A DNA stretch of 64,000 nucleotides from the NCBI GenBank assembly GCA_021234535.1, contig CM037839.1:29093475-29157474 (forward strand), written 5' to 3'. This DNA comes from Stichopus chloronotus. Lineage: Eukaryota > Echinodermata > Holothuroidea > Aspidochirotida > Stichopodidae. The first letter of the stretch is position 1. Each line of letters opens with the position of its first letter. Positions 1 through 13,889 of the stretch are shown in pieces. Both the position numbers and the translations under genes were made by a program. The notes below the pieces were generated by a model, which was not told the DNA's origin, made no database searches, and was given only the letters and a program-made list of their open reading frames with translations.

Positions 1-2232
1 ATACATGCACATGAACACAAATGCCATCAGAACTGCGTAACTTCCTTGCCTGCCTTCTGTAAGGAATCAAAAAGTGTAACAACTTTTGGGTCATCTGATG
101 TTGGGCGTTATGGGAGTTTAGGCACACTTTCATCGTTAACGTGAACAAGCCAAGCTGTTCAAACGTTACCACTTATTACACACCTGACTTGGACTGGTAG
201 GTAACTGAATCTCCTAGAACAAAATATCAAAACAAACACTTTAGAGAGATGATGTGAATTTAATAAAGAAACTGTAAACATAGAAACTTCATGTCTAACT
301 ATATTGTCATTTGTTTGAGTGCACCAAGTAAATAACAAGAGAAAACTACCGATATTCAAAATGTCAATTCCATCCAACGTCTCTGAATTTTAGTATAAAT
401 ATCGACTAAACATGGGGACATTTAAAATGTGCTACAGACAAACCTTATTCAGTCTCACGAAATACAAACCTTGCTTCAACAGGCCAATGAAAACGAAGCA
501 CTAGGGCCTTATGCATATTCACTACACAACAGCTGATCGCGGTTGTTTCCCACAACGCACACAAGTAAAGGGCAGTAGCACGCATGTTGCACAGTTCATT
601 GTGTGCTACTAAATGTACACATAGTACTATATCATTGAGAAGTGCTGTAACATGCATGAATGTACACTGAACAAAACTTGCTAGATGCATTGTTACAGCT
701 TTTCGTTGTTCTTTTCTTCAACAATGGAAGGAACAAATTCCCATGCAACAAGAGACCTGATAAGAGAATTCAATGCTTGGAGACAACATTCTGCAGCGGA
801 GACAATGCAATAAATCACAGAGGGTTTTTCTCATCGCAGAGTAAACAAGAAACGCTGGACCGTATTGTAGGCTTGGTGTAACATTCATAATGAGGACCAT
901 AATTTTCAAAACAGAAGGTCAACTTTTACTGAGTTTTACAAACTTTCAGCATCATATTTGGTTATTGCATAGTTTAAGGCAACTATGCACAGCACTAGTG
1001 GGGTATTGAGGAACACAGAAAACATAAGGAGAAGCAAAATCACTGTGTTCTTTAAACTCACGCCATCACTTAGATATCAAACAAAGGAGTCTTCAAATAT
1101 TTTCCACATTAAATGTTAATAAGACTTTTGTGTCTTGCTTTTCCTTAAATCAAACCATTTTAATTACAGATAACTTTTACATAATTTTAACATCTGACTA
1201 ATTTTAACATCTCACTCTAAGATGGTAAAAAAGATATCAGAAAACCTATTTTTTAAATGTAGCTTAGACTTAAATGTACACTATTACTCCAAATTAAATA
1301 AAGTGTATGTCAACACTATAATTACATACAAAAAAACTAATCCTAGCGCTCTCATCTATAAATCATGAGATGGTCAGGAGCAAATACATTGTTCATTATA
1401 ATTAAGTAAAACAATTTTATTATCATCATTTGATTTTAACTCTAGAAAAGCAAATATGACAAACCAGCTGGTATTTCCAGTGAACTAATATCTTAACTGT
1501 AATGTCAGGGTCTCTGCACTTTCTAGTGAATCAATTTTCATGACTTTTTGGTGACTTTCCCAGAAACAAGCAAAGAATTTTCATGACCTTGCTCCTGATA
1601 CCTTACATAAAGTCTTCACTATAACAGCAAACAACAAGCCAAAGGTGAAGAGAATAATCAATCATAACAACTAAGAATGTATTTTCATCTCACCAGAGAG
1701 AAAGCAACAATGTTATTATTTTGTGAAAATTTCCTCCATGACTTTCACACAATTTCCATGAATTTCAAAACTGTTAGTGGCCTTGAAATAATTTTCCACA
1801 TTGTCATGACTTTTCCATGAAAACAGGAAACTTACAATGTGGACAATGCAGCTAGTGCAATAAAACTTCTACATACTGTACTGAGACTGCTTGTTTTCTC
1901 TGTTTCCTATGATAATAAGATCAAACTCAACTCAAAATCAGGAGTTTTGATATTTGTTTTACAGCTGCTAACTTTAATGCATTCCTTTAAACTATAAAGC
2001 AGATAAGAAGTACATTTTGTGTAAATTAAACTCTTGACAAAGTGAAAAATGAGATGTACACCATCTGCAAAAACTTCAAAATCCAATTTTATTTTAAATC
2101 AATTTGAGGAATAAAATTTTAAAAAAAAGGGATTCAAGGAAAAGAGTACAACAAAAAAAGATAGTGTACACCTTCAGAAAAGTAATTCTTTATTGGAACT
2201 TGAACACAACAGGCCTCATCACTTATACATAC
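1..2232. other. AT-rich non-coding stretch, probably intron of the DOMON gene
   Basis: No exon with good borders was recognised on either strand. About 1515-1835 repeats variants of TTTTCATGACTTT and TTTCCATGA several times, a low-order dispersed repeat. If the DOMON gene continues leftward, this is intron sequence. Confidence 0.5.
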
Positions 2233-5200
2233 CTGACTAAGAGTGGTAGTTGCATCTACTGTCAGCACTTGAGTAAAATCAGTGCGCTCTTGCTGCCAGA
2301 ATCTGTTTTCGGAACTGTGTTGATTGATAGAGTCTTCTGAAAAAATTACAGAAATGATATGCAAAGATTAAAATTCACCTTCAAATGGAACAACTGTGTT
2401 GGGACATTCTGAGAACAAAAATTATGACCCTCATTGACACATGTCCTATAGGATTATTAAAACAAAATGTGAAATGAAATCAATTCAAGAATAACTAGTT
2501 GAAATTATTCCCTCCTCTGGCAAATTAAATATATATCAAATAGAAACGACTTCTCTTAAGAATTTGTTATTGGCATGAAAGGAAAATAAAAATCCCTGTT
2601 ATTTTTTTTTATTTGTCATTCCACTCACCACCTTCATCACCTTCTTTCAGTCCTCCATTCCAGGACATAATGATATGGTAGCCACTACTGTTAGTGAGAT
2701 CATAAAACTGTGGACCACCATCTCCAAGGGCCAATGCTCTGGAAAACTGGCAGCGAATCACCCCATTTTCCGCAACAATTGATGAGCCAGTCACACCTTT
2801 CTGCATTTGATATTATGACAACAACAGGCAGACAGTGATCACTATTAAACAAACGGTATAGTTTCACCCTCAAGGATCAAGAAACAAATTATGAAATGCT
2901 CAACTTTCCGTGATGAGGTACGAGAGAAATACAGAAATGGTTCAAACTTCAAAGTCAGTGCAGGTAATATTGTAGGTTCAACATTTATATTAAACAAAAA
3001 CAACAACTGTCAGTGCACATCAAACATTAAAGTCATTCACTGGTTCATTGACATATAAAGTGGTCTTAAAAACACATCAAAGGACCAGCATGCCTGGTAC
3101 AAAGCCACCTTGTTGAGCATCTGGTGAACTTGCACTTGCAAGAGACTTAACTGTCACTAATACTTTACTGATACAGTATTAAGTAACAATTTACAATCAC
3201 ATTTTCCCACCAACCAACCATTCATAAACATTGTTCTCTGTGTTACCTGGACACTTTCATGCAGTGAAATTAGCTTTTAATTTAACAGAAAATGTACAAG
3301 GGGAGGGGTTATCAAATGCAACAAAACCTTCAACCAAGGGATTTTCCAGGGTCTTCAAGTTTCAAAATGGTAACACTCTACAAACCAACAACTATAATAG
3401 TAAAAAAATGGTAACATTGCAGACACAATAAAGAACTCACAGAATTATAGAATGGATAGCTTACAGGATTGCACAATAACCACACTGAGACAAATTAAAG
3501 AGATCACAGAATTGCACAAAGGCGACATTCACGGAATTGGCCATTGTAGAAGACTGGAATTTATAACTAGAGCACCAACGGTACAGAGGCATACCTGAAC
3601 AGCCTGAGAGTACCATTTACATATCAGTATTATATCATATCATAATCATTGGAACCACCAGAAGTATCATTATATTGAATCACCGACATATTGCATGTAC
3701 GAGAGAATCTGTGGGATTGCAAAATTTGCAGAATATCATAAACTAGAGCACAAACAGTGCAGCTGTTGGATCTTTTTAAAAAAAACTGTGATACATTTAA
3801 TGGGAACTACCATACTACTGTGCTTATAATTGCATCACTATTCAAGTTTGACATCCAATTATTATGAAGCTGTCATTTTTTGTACATCTTCTACCTGGTT
3901 TGCACTAGCTGTGGGCATATGAATTAGTACTAATGTGGAAAAGTGGTTGCACATTTTCCAAGACCAATTTAAATCAATTACTACTAGCTCATTGATGTGC
4001 ATTGGTATGTGTTAAATGGGGACTGTATTACCTTGACCATTGATCTGTCAGAAGAGCCCAAAATAGGAAACTTGAAACAAAGTTGACAGGTTTGTGAAGA
4101 CTAACTGAATAACTCAAAGTGCCCGTTTCAAGTCTAGACATACATGCATACAATCTTGGACAAAATACCTTGGGACACCCTGCTCCCCTGTTCAATGTTG
4201 GCTATAGGATTATTGATCAAAGTGCACATTCACTCCTACAGAGCAACATGGGAAAGGGGCACGGGGTTCATGTTACCCTCTCATCTAAAATTTAGAATAT
4301 ATTTGCAATGTATGACAAAGTGTCCCAATAAGTTTGTCCAAGATTGTAGACTAAGTTTTAGTTAGGACACAATCTGACCCATTGCCCCATTACCCAATTG
4401 TCATTCACGCATGATAGGGATATTTGAGATTCTGCATGTTTAAAGGAGAAAACTTTTGCAGGATTTCACAAAATGGGCCATAGGGCCCACATAGAACCCT
4501 GGACTACAATTCATGTACACCATAAGATAGCCCACTAACAGAGTATCATTATAACAAACCATCAACATTGTACAAGAGAATCTGTAGGAGAAGCAATTTG
4601 CAGAATTTCATAAAATTGAACCTTGGACCAAGCAGTTTTGAAAACCATTAATTTGCCTACCACTCAGGGAACATTGTCTCTAAATGACATACAAATCTAT
4701 AAGAGCACATGCAAAAAGCAGCATTTAAAACAGAATTTCATAAAATGGGCAGCAGGTCCAACAACGAGCCTTGGACTAAAAATCCCTGAGCACCCTGAAG
4801 GTACCACTAATACAGTATTATTGTGACAAACATCAACATTGTACACGAGAATCTGTGGAAAGAGAAGCATTTTGCAGAAGTTCAAAAAATTGGCCATATG
4901 GTCCACATGGGACCTTGGACCAAAAACTTTTGAACACCCCAAATGGTCCACTGGCTATGGAACATTGCGTCCAAGTTTCATGCAAAGGCATGAAAGTATG
5001 ACGGAGAAGAAGAATTTTGAACAAAGAGATACTGTAGATACAGACAGATCACACCAGCTATCTGGTATGAACTAAAAAATTAGGGACATTTTCCCTTTTT
5101 GTTATTAGAATCAATATGTAAATAATATGTTCCATTAGGGAGTGATAAGTTTTCGAAGAAATATCTATTTCACAGAGGCATAGTGCATTATGGAGAACCT

Positions 5201-8200
5201 GCGATGTCACACAGACACAACTACCTATCGTGTAAATTTCCTTATAATGTCAACTGTCTTAAAAGAAACATTATGATCAATTAAAAGATGTGACCTTAAT
5301 GTTCAGAACATACTTTGAGATCAATCTACAATACATGATCCAATCCAAACTTGTCACTACTGTCAAGTTTCAATGTTAAACAACCAGTTTAATTTCAAAT
5401 AATAACAAAAGACTTACAGTATTGCAGTAATACTGTATATAGTGTTACAAGGCATTTCAGTAACCTTGAGGCAATTGAAAATCTTTCTTGATTAGGAACC
5501 GTCTCTCTTGAAATAGCAGTATTTATAGTTATCCATAAAATATTGGTGTTGGCTTCAATTTAAGTGCCTGCAGTAAAAAAAAAATTCTTGCAAGAACCTC
5601 TTCAGCCTGTCAGTGGAATATTCTTGACTGCAGGGATCCTGTTCATAAAATTCCAAAATTCCTGGACTGAGTTAAAACTGTATGGATCCTAACCACAGGG
5701 TTCTTTGAGAGACTTACAATGCATCTTCAATAAGTTCAATATATACTTGCAAGTCACACAAATGTAAAACTTCAAACTCTTTCCTCTCTTTGCACTACAA
5801 CAAAGGTTATCACTGACTTTGGCCATACATCCAAACCTTCAATTGTTCATCATCACATTACTTTAGGAATTGTTGTACTCACCAGCGACACCGGTGTGTT
5901 TGAGTACCTACTTGTTCGAGACCGCAGCACCTCATTGTTGGTTGTACAAGCATATACATCACCACCCTCCTGAAATATGTCATACATGCATGTAAGTTTC
6001 AATCCAGAGTACTGCATGTTAATCTAAATTGTTTCATAGCCATAGACAATACTGCAATATTATTACATCATATCAATCACTACGGTGTTGTTGTTAGGGT
6101 CAATACCAAAGACAATACAGCATACTATGGTAATACCCTTTACAATCAAATATACAACATTCAAATACTGTAGATATCTGTTATTATTTACTGTCACGTA
6201 AGTTCCAGAAAATTGTCACATAAGTTACTTGTCTGATACAGTATATACATATATATCATCTAGAGGCACAGTGAGAAATTGTAATGTATTCCACACTGGA
6301 AATGAAGAGCCCAACAACATTTATTGTACAAGCAGAAGAATGCTAGAGCAGGGAAGAAAATGTAGAGGGGGATACATATCCCAAGGTCCAGAACTGGACG
6401 GAGACCTTTTTGTACAGCAAAGTCACATATAGTCACATATTCATAACTCAACATTTTGCTTTTCACATTTTACAGCACCATGTATCTTAGGTATGGGCAT
6501 AACATAGAAGTGTTTTTGGCTACATAAATGTTGAATTTTGTCACATGTTTGATGTATGTTAGTGGAACTTTGGATCCAGGTAGACAAAATTGAGTCCTGA
6601 CATCATCAGCCAGGTATTCATGTATACTGGTGGTACTCAGTGTAAATAGTTGTGTACCAAAGTGAAATCTGCACTATCATGGCCATGACAAAGTGTGAAT
6701 CTCTTCAGAGTTGCCATGTATGATCCTGGTAGTTTATTGCAACAGGTCTATCATTTAGCTGTTGCTGCCAGTACCAACAATGGCCAAGACTATGTTTCTG
6801 TTATTTAGGTCTAAGAAATATTATCTTCTCAGACTGAGGTATGTTCTAATGGCCCTTCTACTGTGATAAAAAGCATATTCATCACTGGATGGTTTTTGTC
6901 TGTGCTGTCCTTTGAGCTGCAACTTGGAAGTACCAGTAACCCCTGGAAATACTTTGAAAATTCATATTCCAAGGGGTTGAATGGTTTGAATGGTTGCCAT
7001 TGAAGCAAGGGAGCAGGAAACCGTAAAAATTTAGGGGAAGGATGCACTCACTATGCAGTCAGCGAATGACTTTGCAAAAGCAGTTACACAACTTTTGCCA
7101 AGCTTTAACAACATGTTCATCAAGAAAGATGTGATAGAATCAACCATCACCAAAGAACTTGCACCTTCCCAGAATGTCACTTAATAATATATCATGCCAG
7201 TGTGCAATCATGTGATGGAAACGTGCTAAATGACATTTTGTTCACTACTTAACACTTCAGATACGATGTACAGTTAAAAATATTCTTCTAATGTTAGAAG
7301 CCTTTCAACAGTACACCCTTGTAACTTATGTGACATCACGTAAGTTACCTGGTTTATGTGTCCTTTGCTTGCCAACAAAATTTAGAAAATAGTTATTTAT
7401 GTTCACCATTAAGTTCAACATACAGAGGTAACTTTTCGCAAGAACTGCCTCTTTTTTATGTCTTACTGTACATATGGCTTGTAGAAAAACTTTTTGTGAA
7501 TATTTTGTCACCTAAGTCATGCTTTTGTTTTGGAATTTGTAGATCATATTCGTGAAAAATACAAGCTGTTATGAAATGAACCTTGAAAATTATGCTTCAA
7601 ACTGATTTATCTTAGTTACAGTTCTAAGTTATCAGATGACTTACTCTAAAAATAAGTCTGTAAATCAGTGCTTTAAGACACACTGATTTTGGTAACACTG
7701 AATTTGTCATAAGTGAATGAAGTTTGTAAATATCAAATTGTAGTAAATTGATCCTGGAAGCTCAAACATCATGCTACAGCACTGAAATAATTCAGCTGCC
7801 CAATAAATGCATACATGTTAAATTTTACGCTTCATGACCACTTGCTGTGAAATGGCCCATATGAATTACTGTTGTACAAGTTGAGAAAGGTATTATAACA
7901 TGTGTTTTATGCACACAGCAATGCTGTCCTATAAGCAGTATGATAGCGATTACCAAACACACCACGATGGTTGATATAATCAAGTAACTAACAATTCAGA
8001 AAAATATACGGAAGGATCAAAAGGACCCAGAATTTAAACTAACCATGGAAGGGGTAACAGAGAAACCAAAGGCAACGTAACTGGTAGATTGGGCATACAG
8101 ACCAATCTCAAGTTCTGTACCATCTGTAGAAAGCCTCCATGATGCAAAAGCTTTGCAAGAGCCACTTATCTGGGGGTCACAATTTTCTGGCTTTGACGCA

Positions 8201-9105
8201 CAAAATCTAGAGTGGTCGCAAACAGCTCTGGCAAAAACGTCCTACAAAACAGTGAAAAAGAAAATAGGAGAAAATCTACAGAGATTGTATTTTTGATGAT
8301 GATAATGAAATGTTGAAAGTAACTCATTGATAACAGATGACAAATCAAGTCTGCAATAGCACTTCACATCTTCATCACCTACTTTCTTTTTCATATCCTG
8401 ATGAGCTGTTCACATTCATTTATGTTTTAGCAGTTACATGGTTTATTCTTTTCTTGTTATTGAAGGGAATACCAATTACTATTCGACACACTCAAAGGCT
8501 TACATTGTGTGTTAATAATGCTGAGGCAGCTTTCTGTGTGTAACCTCCTACAGTATGTCCGTCAATGTTGGTTGTTTAAAAGGAAACTATGTTCATACTT
8601 GTTCACCTAAAGATCTCAAAATCCTTGGAGAAGTTGAACACTTCCACTGAGAGAAAGGAGATAGGACACTATTAGAAATTTCAGAAATGATTTGATTTGA
8701 TGAAGAATGAATAAAGATGAATAATTGATGAATATGTTTTGCTTATAACCAAAAGTGATTTAAAAAATACAACCACTTTCTTTCATTCTCTTTAAAAAAA
8801 AGAACAAAAGATATTCCAAGAAAGTATAAATTGCAGCACTGGCTGAATGTGTTTGCAGTAAATGCAATGGAAGCATTAATGGATTGGGGAACTTATACTG
8901 TAAGCCAGATTTACGCAGTACCCTCTGAAGGTAGCTAGACTGAGATGTTTATTAATTGAGCGACATTGATAATTTAGCTAAAACTTCAAAACTCGAGCCA
9001 TACCTGGTCCTGAGCATTGTTAAGTGATTGCACACCAAGAAACGTCAAAGCGAGTAATACTCTGTTCATGTTCTTGACAGCTTTCTCCTTTTGAGCTATC
9101 ATCAT
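2233..9105 (-). CDS. DOMON-domain protein, ferric-chelate reductase 1-like, 5' five exons (partial)
   Basis: Minus-strand gene assembled by hand from five exons with GT/AG borders and compatible phases: 9105-9004, 8241-8044, 5969-5883, 2800-2629 and 2336-2233. Together they give 221 residues. An in-frame TAG lies directly before the ATG-ATG start. Residues 13-31 (MNRVLLALTFLGVQSLNNA) look like a signal peptide, so M13 may be the real start. Residues 42-63 are Cys-rich (C42, C48, C55, C63). Residues 63-186 match a DOMON fold in its FRRS1/FRRS1L form: CKAFASWRLSTDG, then YVAFGFS, GGDVYAC and IRCQFSRAL. DOMON domains of this family bind haem or sugar and are extracellular, often followed by a cytochrome b561 membrane unit. 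No reelin domain precedes it. No b561 or stop-bearing exon was found at 1-2232, so the gene probably runs off the left edge. FRRS1 versus FRRS1L cannot be decided. Confidence 0.85.
2801..5882. repeat. intron 3 of the DOMON gene with diverged repeat units
   Basis: From about 3430 to 5080 the phrases 'gagaatctgtggga', 'ttgcagaatttcataaaat' and 'ccttggacca' recur (near 3710, 4470, 4590, 4730, 4850). They show diverged, partly tandem copies of one repeat of a few hundred bases. Short open frames inside are products of the repeat. The rest of the intron shows no gene. Confidence 0.6.
4149..4348. mobile_element. 200-bp mariner-like MITE with ~30-bp terminal inverted repeats
   Basis: The left end (4149-4178) begins TACAATCTTGGACAAAATAC and continues to TTGGGACAC. 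The right end (4320-4348) is its reverse complement apart from a few bases. Both ends carry TA, as expected of a Tc1/mariner TA target duplication. No transposase fits in 200 bp, so it is non-autonomous. It lies within intron 3 of the DOMON gene. Confidence 0.75.
5970..8043. other. intron 2 of the DOMON gene
   Basis: The stretch lies between the exons at 5883-5969 and 8044-8241. It is AT-rich with no recognisable exon, RNA gene or transposon ends. Short ORFs at 6229-6466, 6829-7047 and 7326-7555 have no recognisable motif. Confidence 0.6.
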
Positions 9106-10160
9106 CTATAAACCTTCAAAACAAAATTAAAGATAAACGTGTCTGTCATTCAAGTTTAAAAAGGCATCAGTGAGTTTATATATTTAGGTTCATATCTATG
9201 ACAAGCATGACGTACAGTACTGTGGCTGTTGTATATATGATGTTAGTGGAATTAAAATATTGTACATTTCACCTTTCTGTACTACAGCATTAATTTTCAC
9301 AAAAATGTCTTTTTCCCAAATTTTGACTTTTATCATGAAGAAATAATACTATAAAATATTTACCACAAAAATGTGCCATTGCCTTCTCTTTTTTCTTTTT
9401 TACAAATAAATGACAATGTTTATAACTTATTTGAGGCTTCTTTCTAAATCCAACATCCTGTACAAATACCTTTCCTCTTTTTTTCTGACTCATTACCTGC
9501 CTTGTTACATAAAAATAAAATAGGCCTAAACACAGTAAAACCATACTGTCAACAATTGCTTCTTTTTTATACAGAGCAAGCCAATTATAACAGTGAGATC
9601 AGACAGAAAGAAAACCCCTCATAATCCTACACTTGCACTAGCATGGTGCAGTAGCCTGTGAGATCTAAAGATTGCAAACACTTCCAGGTTCTACATACTT
9701 GATGATTTTGACAATATGAAGACAAATACAACCATCCTATAAAATAGCAGCTCACAGACGATAAGGCCAGAACTTAAGCTGAGAGGGACTTCTTTGAGGG
9801 TGTATCATTGATTGACTTGGTACTATGGATGATGTAGTTTGAAGCATCATATATCCATCACACACAGAGACACGAAGTTAAGATGTGGCGGATATATTTG
9901 TCATACTCAAATAACTGGTTTAGCTCACTTAATTACTAACAGTAAGTTTCTAGTAATCACTTACAGGGAAATATCCTTACTGATAAATGCCACTGGCTGC
10001 CAGATACCTATCAGTACAAACAGACAGATCCAGTCAAGACTGACTGCCAGATGCCTACTACATATTCCTCAGTGAATACATAAATTGATAGAGATTGATA
10101 TCACAAGTTGCCATTATATGCCCTCCGCAATATGGATTGTATTACTGTCACTGTGGATCA
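9106..10160. other. upstream flank or 5' UTR intron of the DOMON gene
   Basis: The stretch lies 5' of the first coding exon on the minus strand. A CAAAATTAAAG stretch and 'tttgaag' just upstream of the ATG could be an acceptor for a non-coding 5' exon, but this cannot be settled. No other gene is seen. Confidence 0.35.
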
Positions 10161-10162
10161 TA

Positions 10163-13100
10163 CAGTACTGTTTTCGCTTAACTCCCGTTGAAAAATTTTC
10201 AACGATAGTTGAATATCAGTGAAAATCGTCTTTTGACATTTAAAATCCACGAAAAACGTTTTTTTTCGTTAACAACATTTGGATTGACCTAGTCATGGTT
10301 TGTTAAGAAAATTTCAGCGAATCTAAACGAGCCTCAAACGAAATTGAACGATATCAAAACCGCGAAGGTTACCAAGAGGATGCGTCGCAGTAAAAACGTG
10401 GTCTACACCACTCAGCCGTTTGTGACTGTGGCAGAAGTTTGGGAAAACAACAAGACATTCCGCTGTTCAATGCTGTGCAAAAAAGTATAATTATATACGC
10501 TGCTGGTAGGGAACAGTGGTTTTGCAAGAGAGTATCCATCTAAACCTTCGTTTAAGCCACCACCTTAGACCTGGTGAAAATGCTGGCAAATTTCAAAATA
10601 CAATTTACCTTTGTTTTTTTATGGAAAAATCTAATAATCCAATTAACTGCGTAAGATCCAGCGTTATGTGAGATTACTATGCAAAATTAATTTCAAGATA
10701 ATTGCTTCAGTTTGCAGCCGCATAAGACAGATGCTTGAATCACAAAACAAAACTTTGTAGACGCAACGTAACAATAACGCAGACTTGCCTTGCCGTGTGT
10801 CTATCTGCAATCAGCTTCATTTATGTCAAAACATAAAGGATTAGTTGTATACAACACCTGGGCTTCTCGGCGCGAAAGAATGCAGCAATGGTATCAAAGT
10901 AATGTATAACTACAACCTCGAAGTAGTTTGACGCTGTTCTATGTAGAACATCCAGTGTTTTGTCACGTCCAATCATAGACCCGTGTCGGGCCACCGCCCC
11001 TATTTTCCCAATATGCACTATACATACATACGCGTCTGTTATCAGACCCAGCACTTTCCGCTCGTCGGACGTTGAGTAGCCTACACTTGTTGCCAAATTT
11101 CGCGCCGTTCTCGAGCTGAATTTCCTGCAACCGCGAGAGTTGTAGGAAAATTCGAAGGACTCATGGTGCAGGTGGAGCCAGCGTTCATGCGCGGGATAAA
11201 TGGAAGATATGATTGGTCGAAAAAAAAAGAAAAAAAAAAACAGGGTTGGGCGAACTCAGATATCGGCCATGGCTAGACTAGGCCCTATGTTCATGTTTGC
11301 ATGCAGTGCGCAGATCTTGAGTTGGAAAGCATCATACAATGTAGCTTCATGTTATGTTCACGAACTCCTGCAATATTTTTGAAACAATTCACATAACCGC
11401 ACACATTAGTCTTGCTAATGTAGAACTAAAAGCAAAGATTTGTCCTTTTACTCAACCCTTTGTCTTATTCAACACATTTCCTTTCTCTTTTTGTTTTTGC
11501 GATGAAAAGATTAGACGTTACACCTTGGCAGGTTGCCAAGTGCACGATACGCGGCAACAGGTGCTCTGTTTCGTGTCGAAGGAGTTACTTGACCTACTTT
11601 CCTCGAACAGCCGCACCTTTTTTTTCCCCAAGATAACCAATCCCTGCATTTTCACCTGTTTTTTCCAGGGAGTTGCAACTCCCTGTTTTTTTCAGGGCTT
11701 ACTTTCTGTGATACTGTGTGCACGTGGTTGATCAGAGAAACTAGTATAAGCACGATATTATGAGCTGTCTTTTGAATGTTGAGTAAAACGTTTGCGGGTG
11801 AGCCTACGGCCTGATCGCAACCTAGAAAACTTTCTATAATTCCGATGTTCTTACTTTGTGTGTAACCAAAGTAAATTGCCTTGACAATGTTCAGCTTTTT
11901 CGTATTTTTCCGTTCTTGATTACATTTTTACCCCTCCCCCCGTGAAAGATTTTTTTTAAGGGTTGTAGATCCAAAATAGTGCGAGAATTACAGTTTTCTA
12001 ACCGTATTTGTATTCCCAAAAAGCAGGACCAGAATTACTGCAAATGGTTTATTTTTTTTCTTTTTGGTGGGCGGGGGAGAACAGCCCCTACGTGCACCCA
12101 TGCCCTCCCGTAGCTACGTACCTCCGCACGTCCTGTTTTCCTATGCAGAATGTGGGAGAACTAATTGTAATTACATTTCATTAAAGAACCATACAGATGT
12201 CTGGCATCCGCTGGTCTCGTCAAAAGCTACCGTACATTAGGGGACACAATGTTGGGTGTCCACTGAAAACATTAAAGCAGAATATGCTGTTGTTTAAGGG
12301 AGCTGCCAACTGCCTCGTTATTCCTGGTTTTTAAAGTACACCAAAGGACTGTTCACATACTTCTTACAGTTTGAACAAGCTCGCCTACGTAAAAACTGCC
12401 GTATCGTGATCTATTCATCCACATCTAGTCTTGCCAGGGAGGTGCTGGTCTTGCTTAGAAATGCGTTTGCATACCTTTTTGTTGTGATAGTACTTGCACA
12501 GAAGTGCCCCATTTTTACCACATTGTCCGGTTACACTTTTTTTTTTTTTTTGCTGCTGTGATTAAGATCTTCCCATAAAAGAAGCGTTGCACTTGTGGTA
12601 AAATCGACCCCCACCCCATACTGACAAAGTTGCATACCAGCGTGGTATAGACGTACTGTATTCCCTCTTCTCATATGAGAAATACGTACGCCGTCTTGAT
12701 TTCATCATTGTGAACGTTACTCACAGTTAGGTGTTTGCTACCCAAGGGTTTGTTTTTTTTTACTATGAAGTTGTGTTTCGCCATTATATGTTCAATCAAA
12801 CTAATCTTAGGCGGCCATCACCAACAAGTACTTATTTTTGCTCAACTAACTCTATAATGTAGCAACTGGTGTTTTCTTCAATGCCACGCAGTTCTACCTA
12901 ACTACGTTAGTGAGCTTCATTTGCCTCAAATCTTACTCATTTTCTCCTTGCAATAACCCCGGGGCTCTTTTCACTCCACCCATAGGACAACAGTTCTAGC
13001 TGAAGCATGTCGCGGTACACACACATATTTTTACACATTCAGTCAGCAATTGAAAACAACAGCTGTACAGTAGCAAACATTCTTGGCCACCAGCCAGAAA

Positions 13101-13889
13101 AGTTCTTGCTCTGTGGTGAAGTTGACATAGATATTGAATTTTTTTCATGCTCAACCATTTTTTCCTAAGAGGGGTGTTTTTTTTTTCCACGAAGGCCCGC
13201 CTTCGCAAGTTACAGTATGTAGTGAGAGCCTGATTCAATGACGGTCGTACAACCCTTTATTGTGAAATGGAAGTACCTTCGCGTATCGAGGGAGTACGTT
13301 ATTTTTTTTTAGCGTTAATACATGATTTAACTTAAGAAGAATATATACGTCCCACTTATCGCGTGTAAATTACTGCTTCTTCTTGACAACACAATCTTCC
13401 AATCTTTTCAAACAATTTAATGTAACATTTTATGACCAAAAATAGAGTGCGACAAGAAAAATTCACCAAACTTTCGTCTGAGAGTACAAGTTACCGTATA
13501 TATATAATTCATACAAGGAACAATATTGACAAGGCACGTACAGTAGATAACGCTTCTCAAACAAGAAAGGCGAAGGGATCCTAACACAAGCGTTGTTAGA
13601 TCACGCTGACAGGAGGCTGTAAACGGCTGTGAAAAGTCTAATCTTAGACTTGGAAACGATTTTCCCTGAATTTCAACGGCGAATGAAGACCGCAACCCTC
13701 GGCGGCAAACATCGTTGAGAATCGCCTAGGGACTTCTTTGCGGCAAATAACGATGAGATGGCTGGTAGAGTTCAAACGTTTAAAATCGACACATTTCGCC
13801 AAAAAATTGAGAAATTCGACAGAAAGTGGCTAATATCGTGGAAAAAAAGATTAACGATTATCAACGGGAGTTAAGCAAAGACAGTACTG
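10163..13889. mobile_element. 3.7-kb TA-flanked element with 29-bp inverted ends (Tc1/mariner/pogo-like)
   Basis: The left end 10163-10191 begins CAGTACTGTTTTCGCTTAAC. The right end 13861-13889, reverse-complemented, begins CAGTACTGTCTTTGCTTAAC. The two 29-mers differ at two positions, and both are flanked by TA (10161-10162 and 13890-13891). CAGT-type ends with TA duplication fit the Tc1/mariner/pogo group. Internal ORFs at 10821-11096, 11354-11731, 12996-13238 and 13417-13695 show no transposase motif. It is either non-autonomous with captured DNA, or an old element with its gene lost. Confidence 0.72.
10800..11320. promoter_or_regulatory. CpG-rich segment inside the 3.7-kb element
   Basis: CpG is locally frequent (for example 'ctcggcgcgaaag', 'ttcgcgccgttctcgagc', 'gcgcgggataaa') against AT-rich surroundings, and an inverted CCAAT (attgg) occurs near 11213. 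It could be a promoter for the leftward DOMON gene, or simply young transposon sequence not yet CpG-depleted. A minus-strand 91-codon frame here is unrecognised. Confidence 0.3.

Noticed and set aside
445..909. Possible Harbinger-type fragment on the minus strand
   Set aside because: Only vague resemblance to an N-terminal segment; none of the ordered DDE blocks follows.
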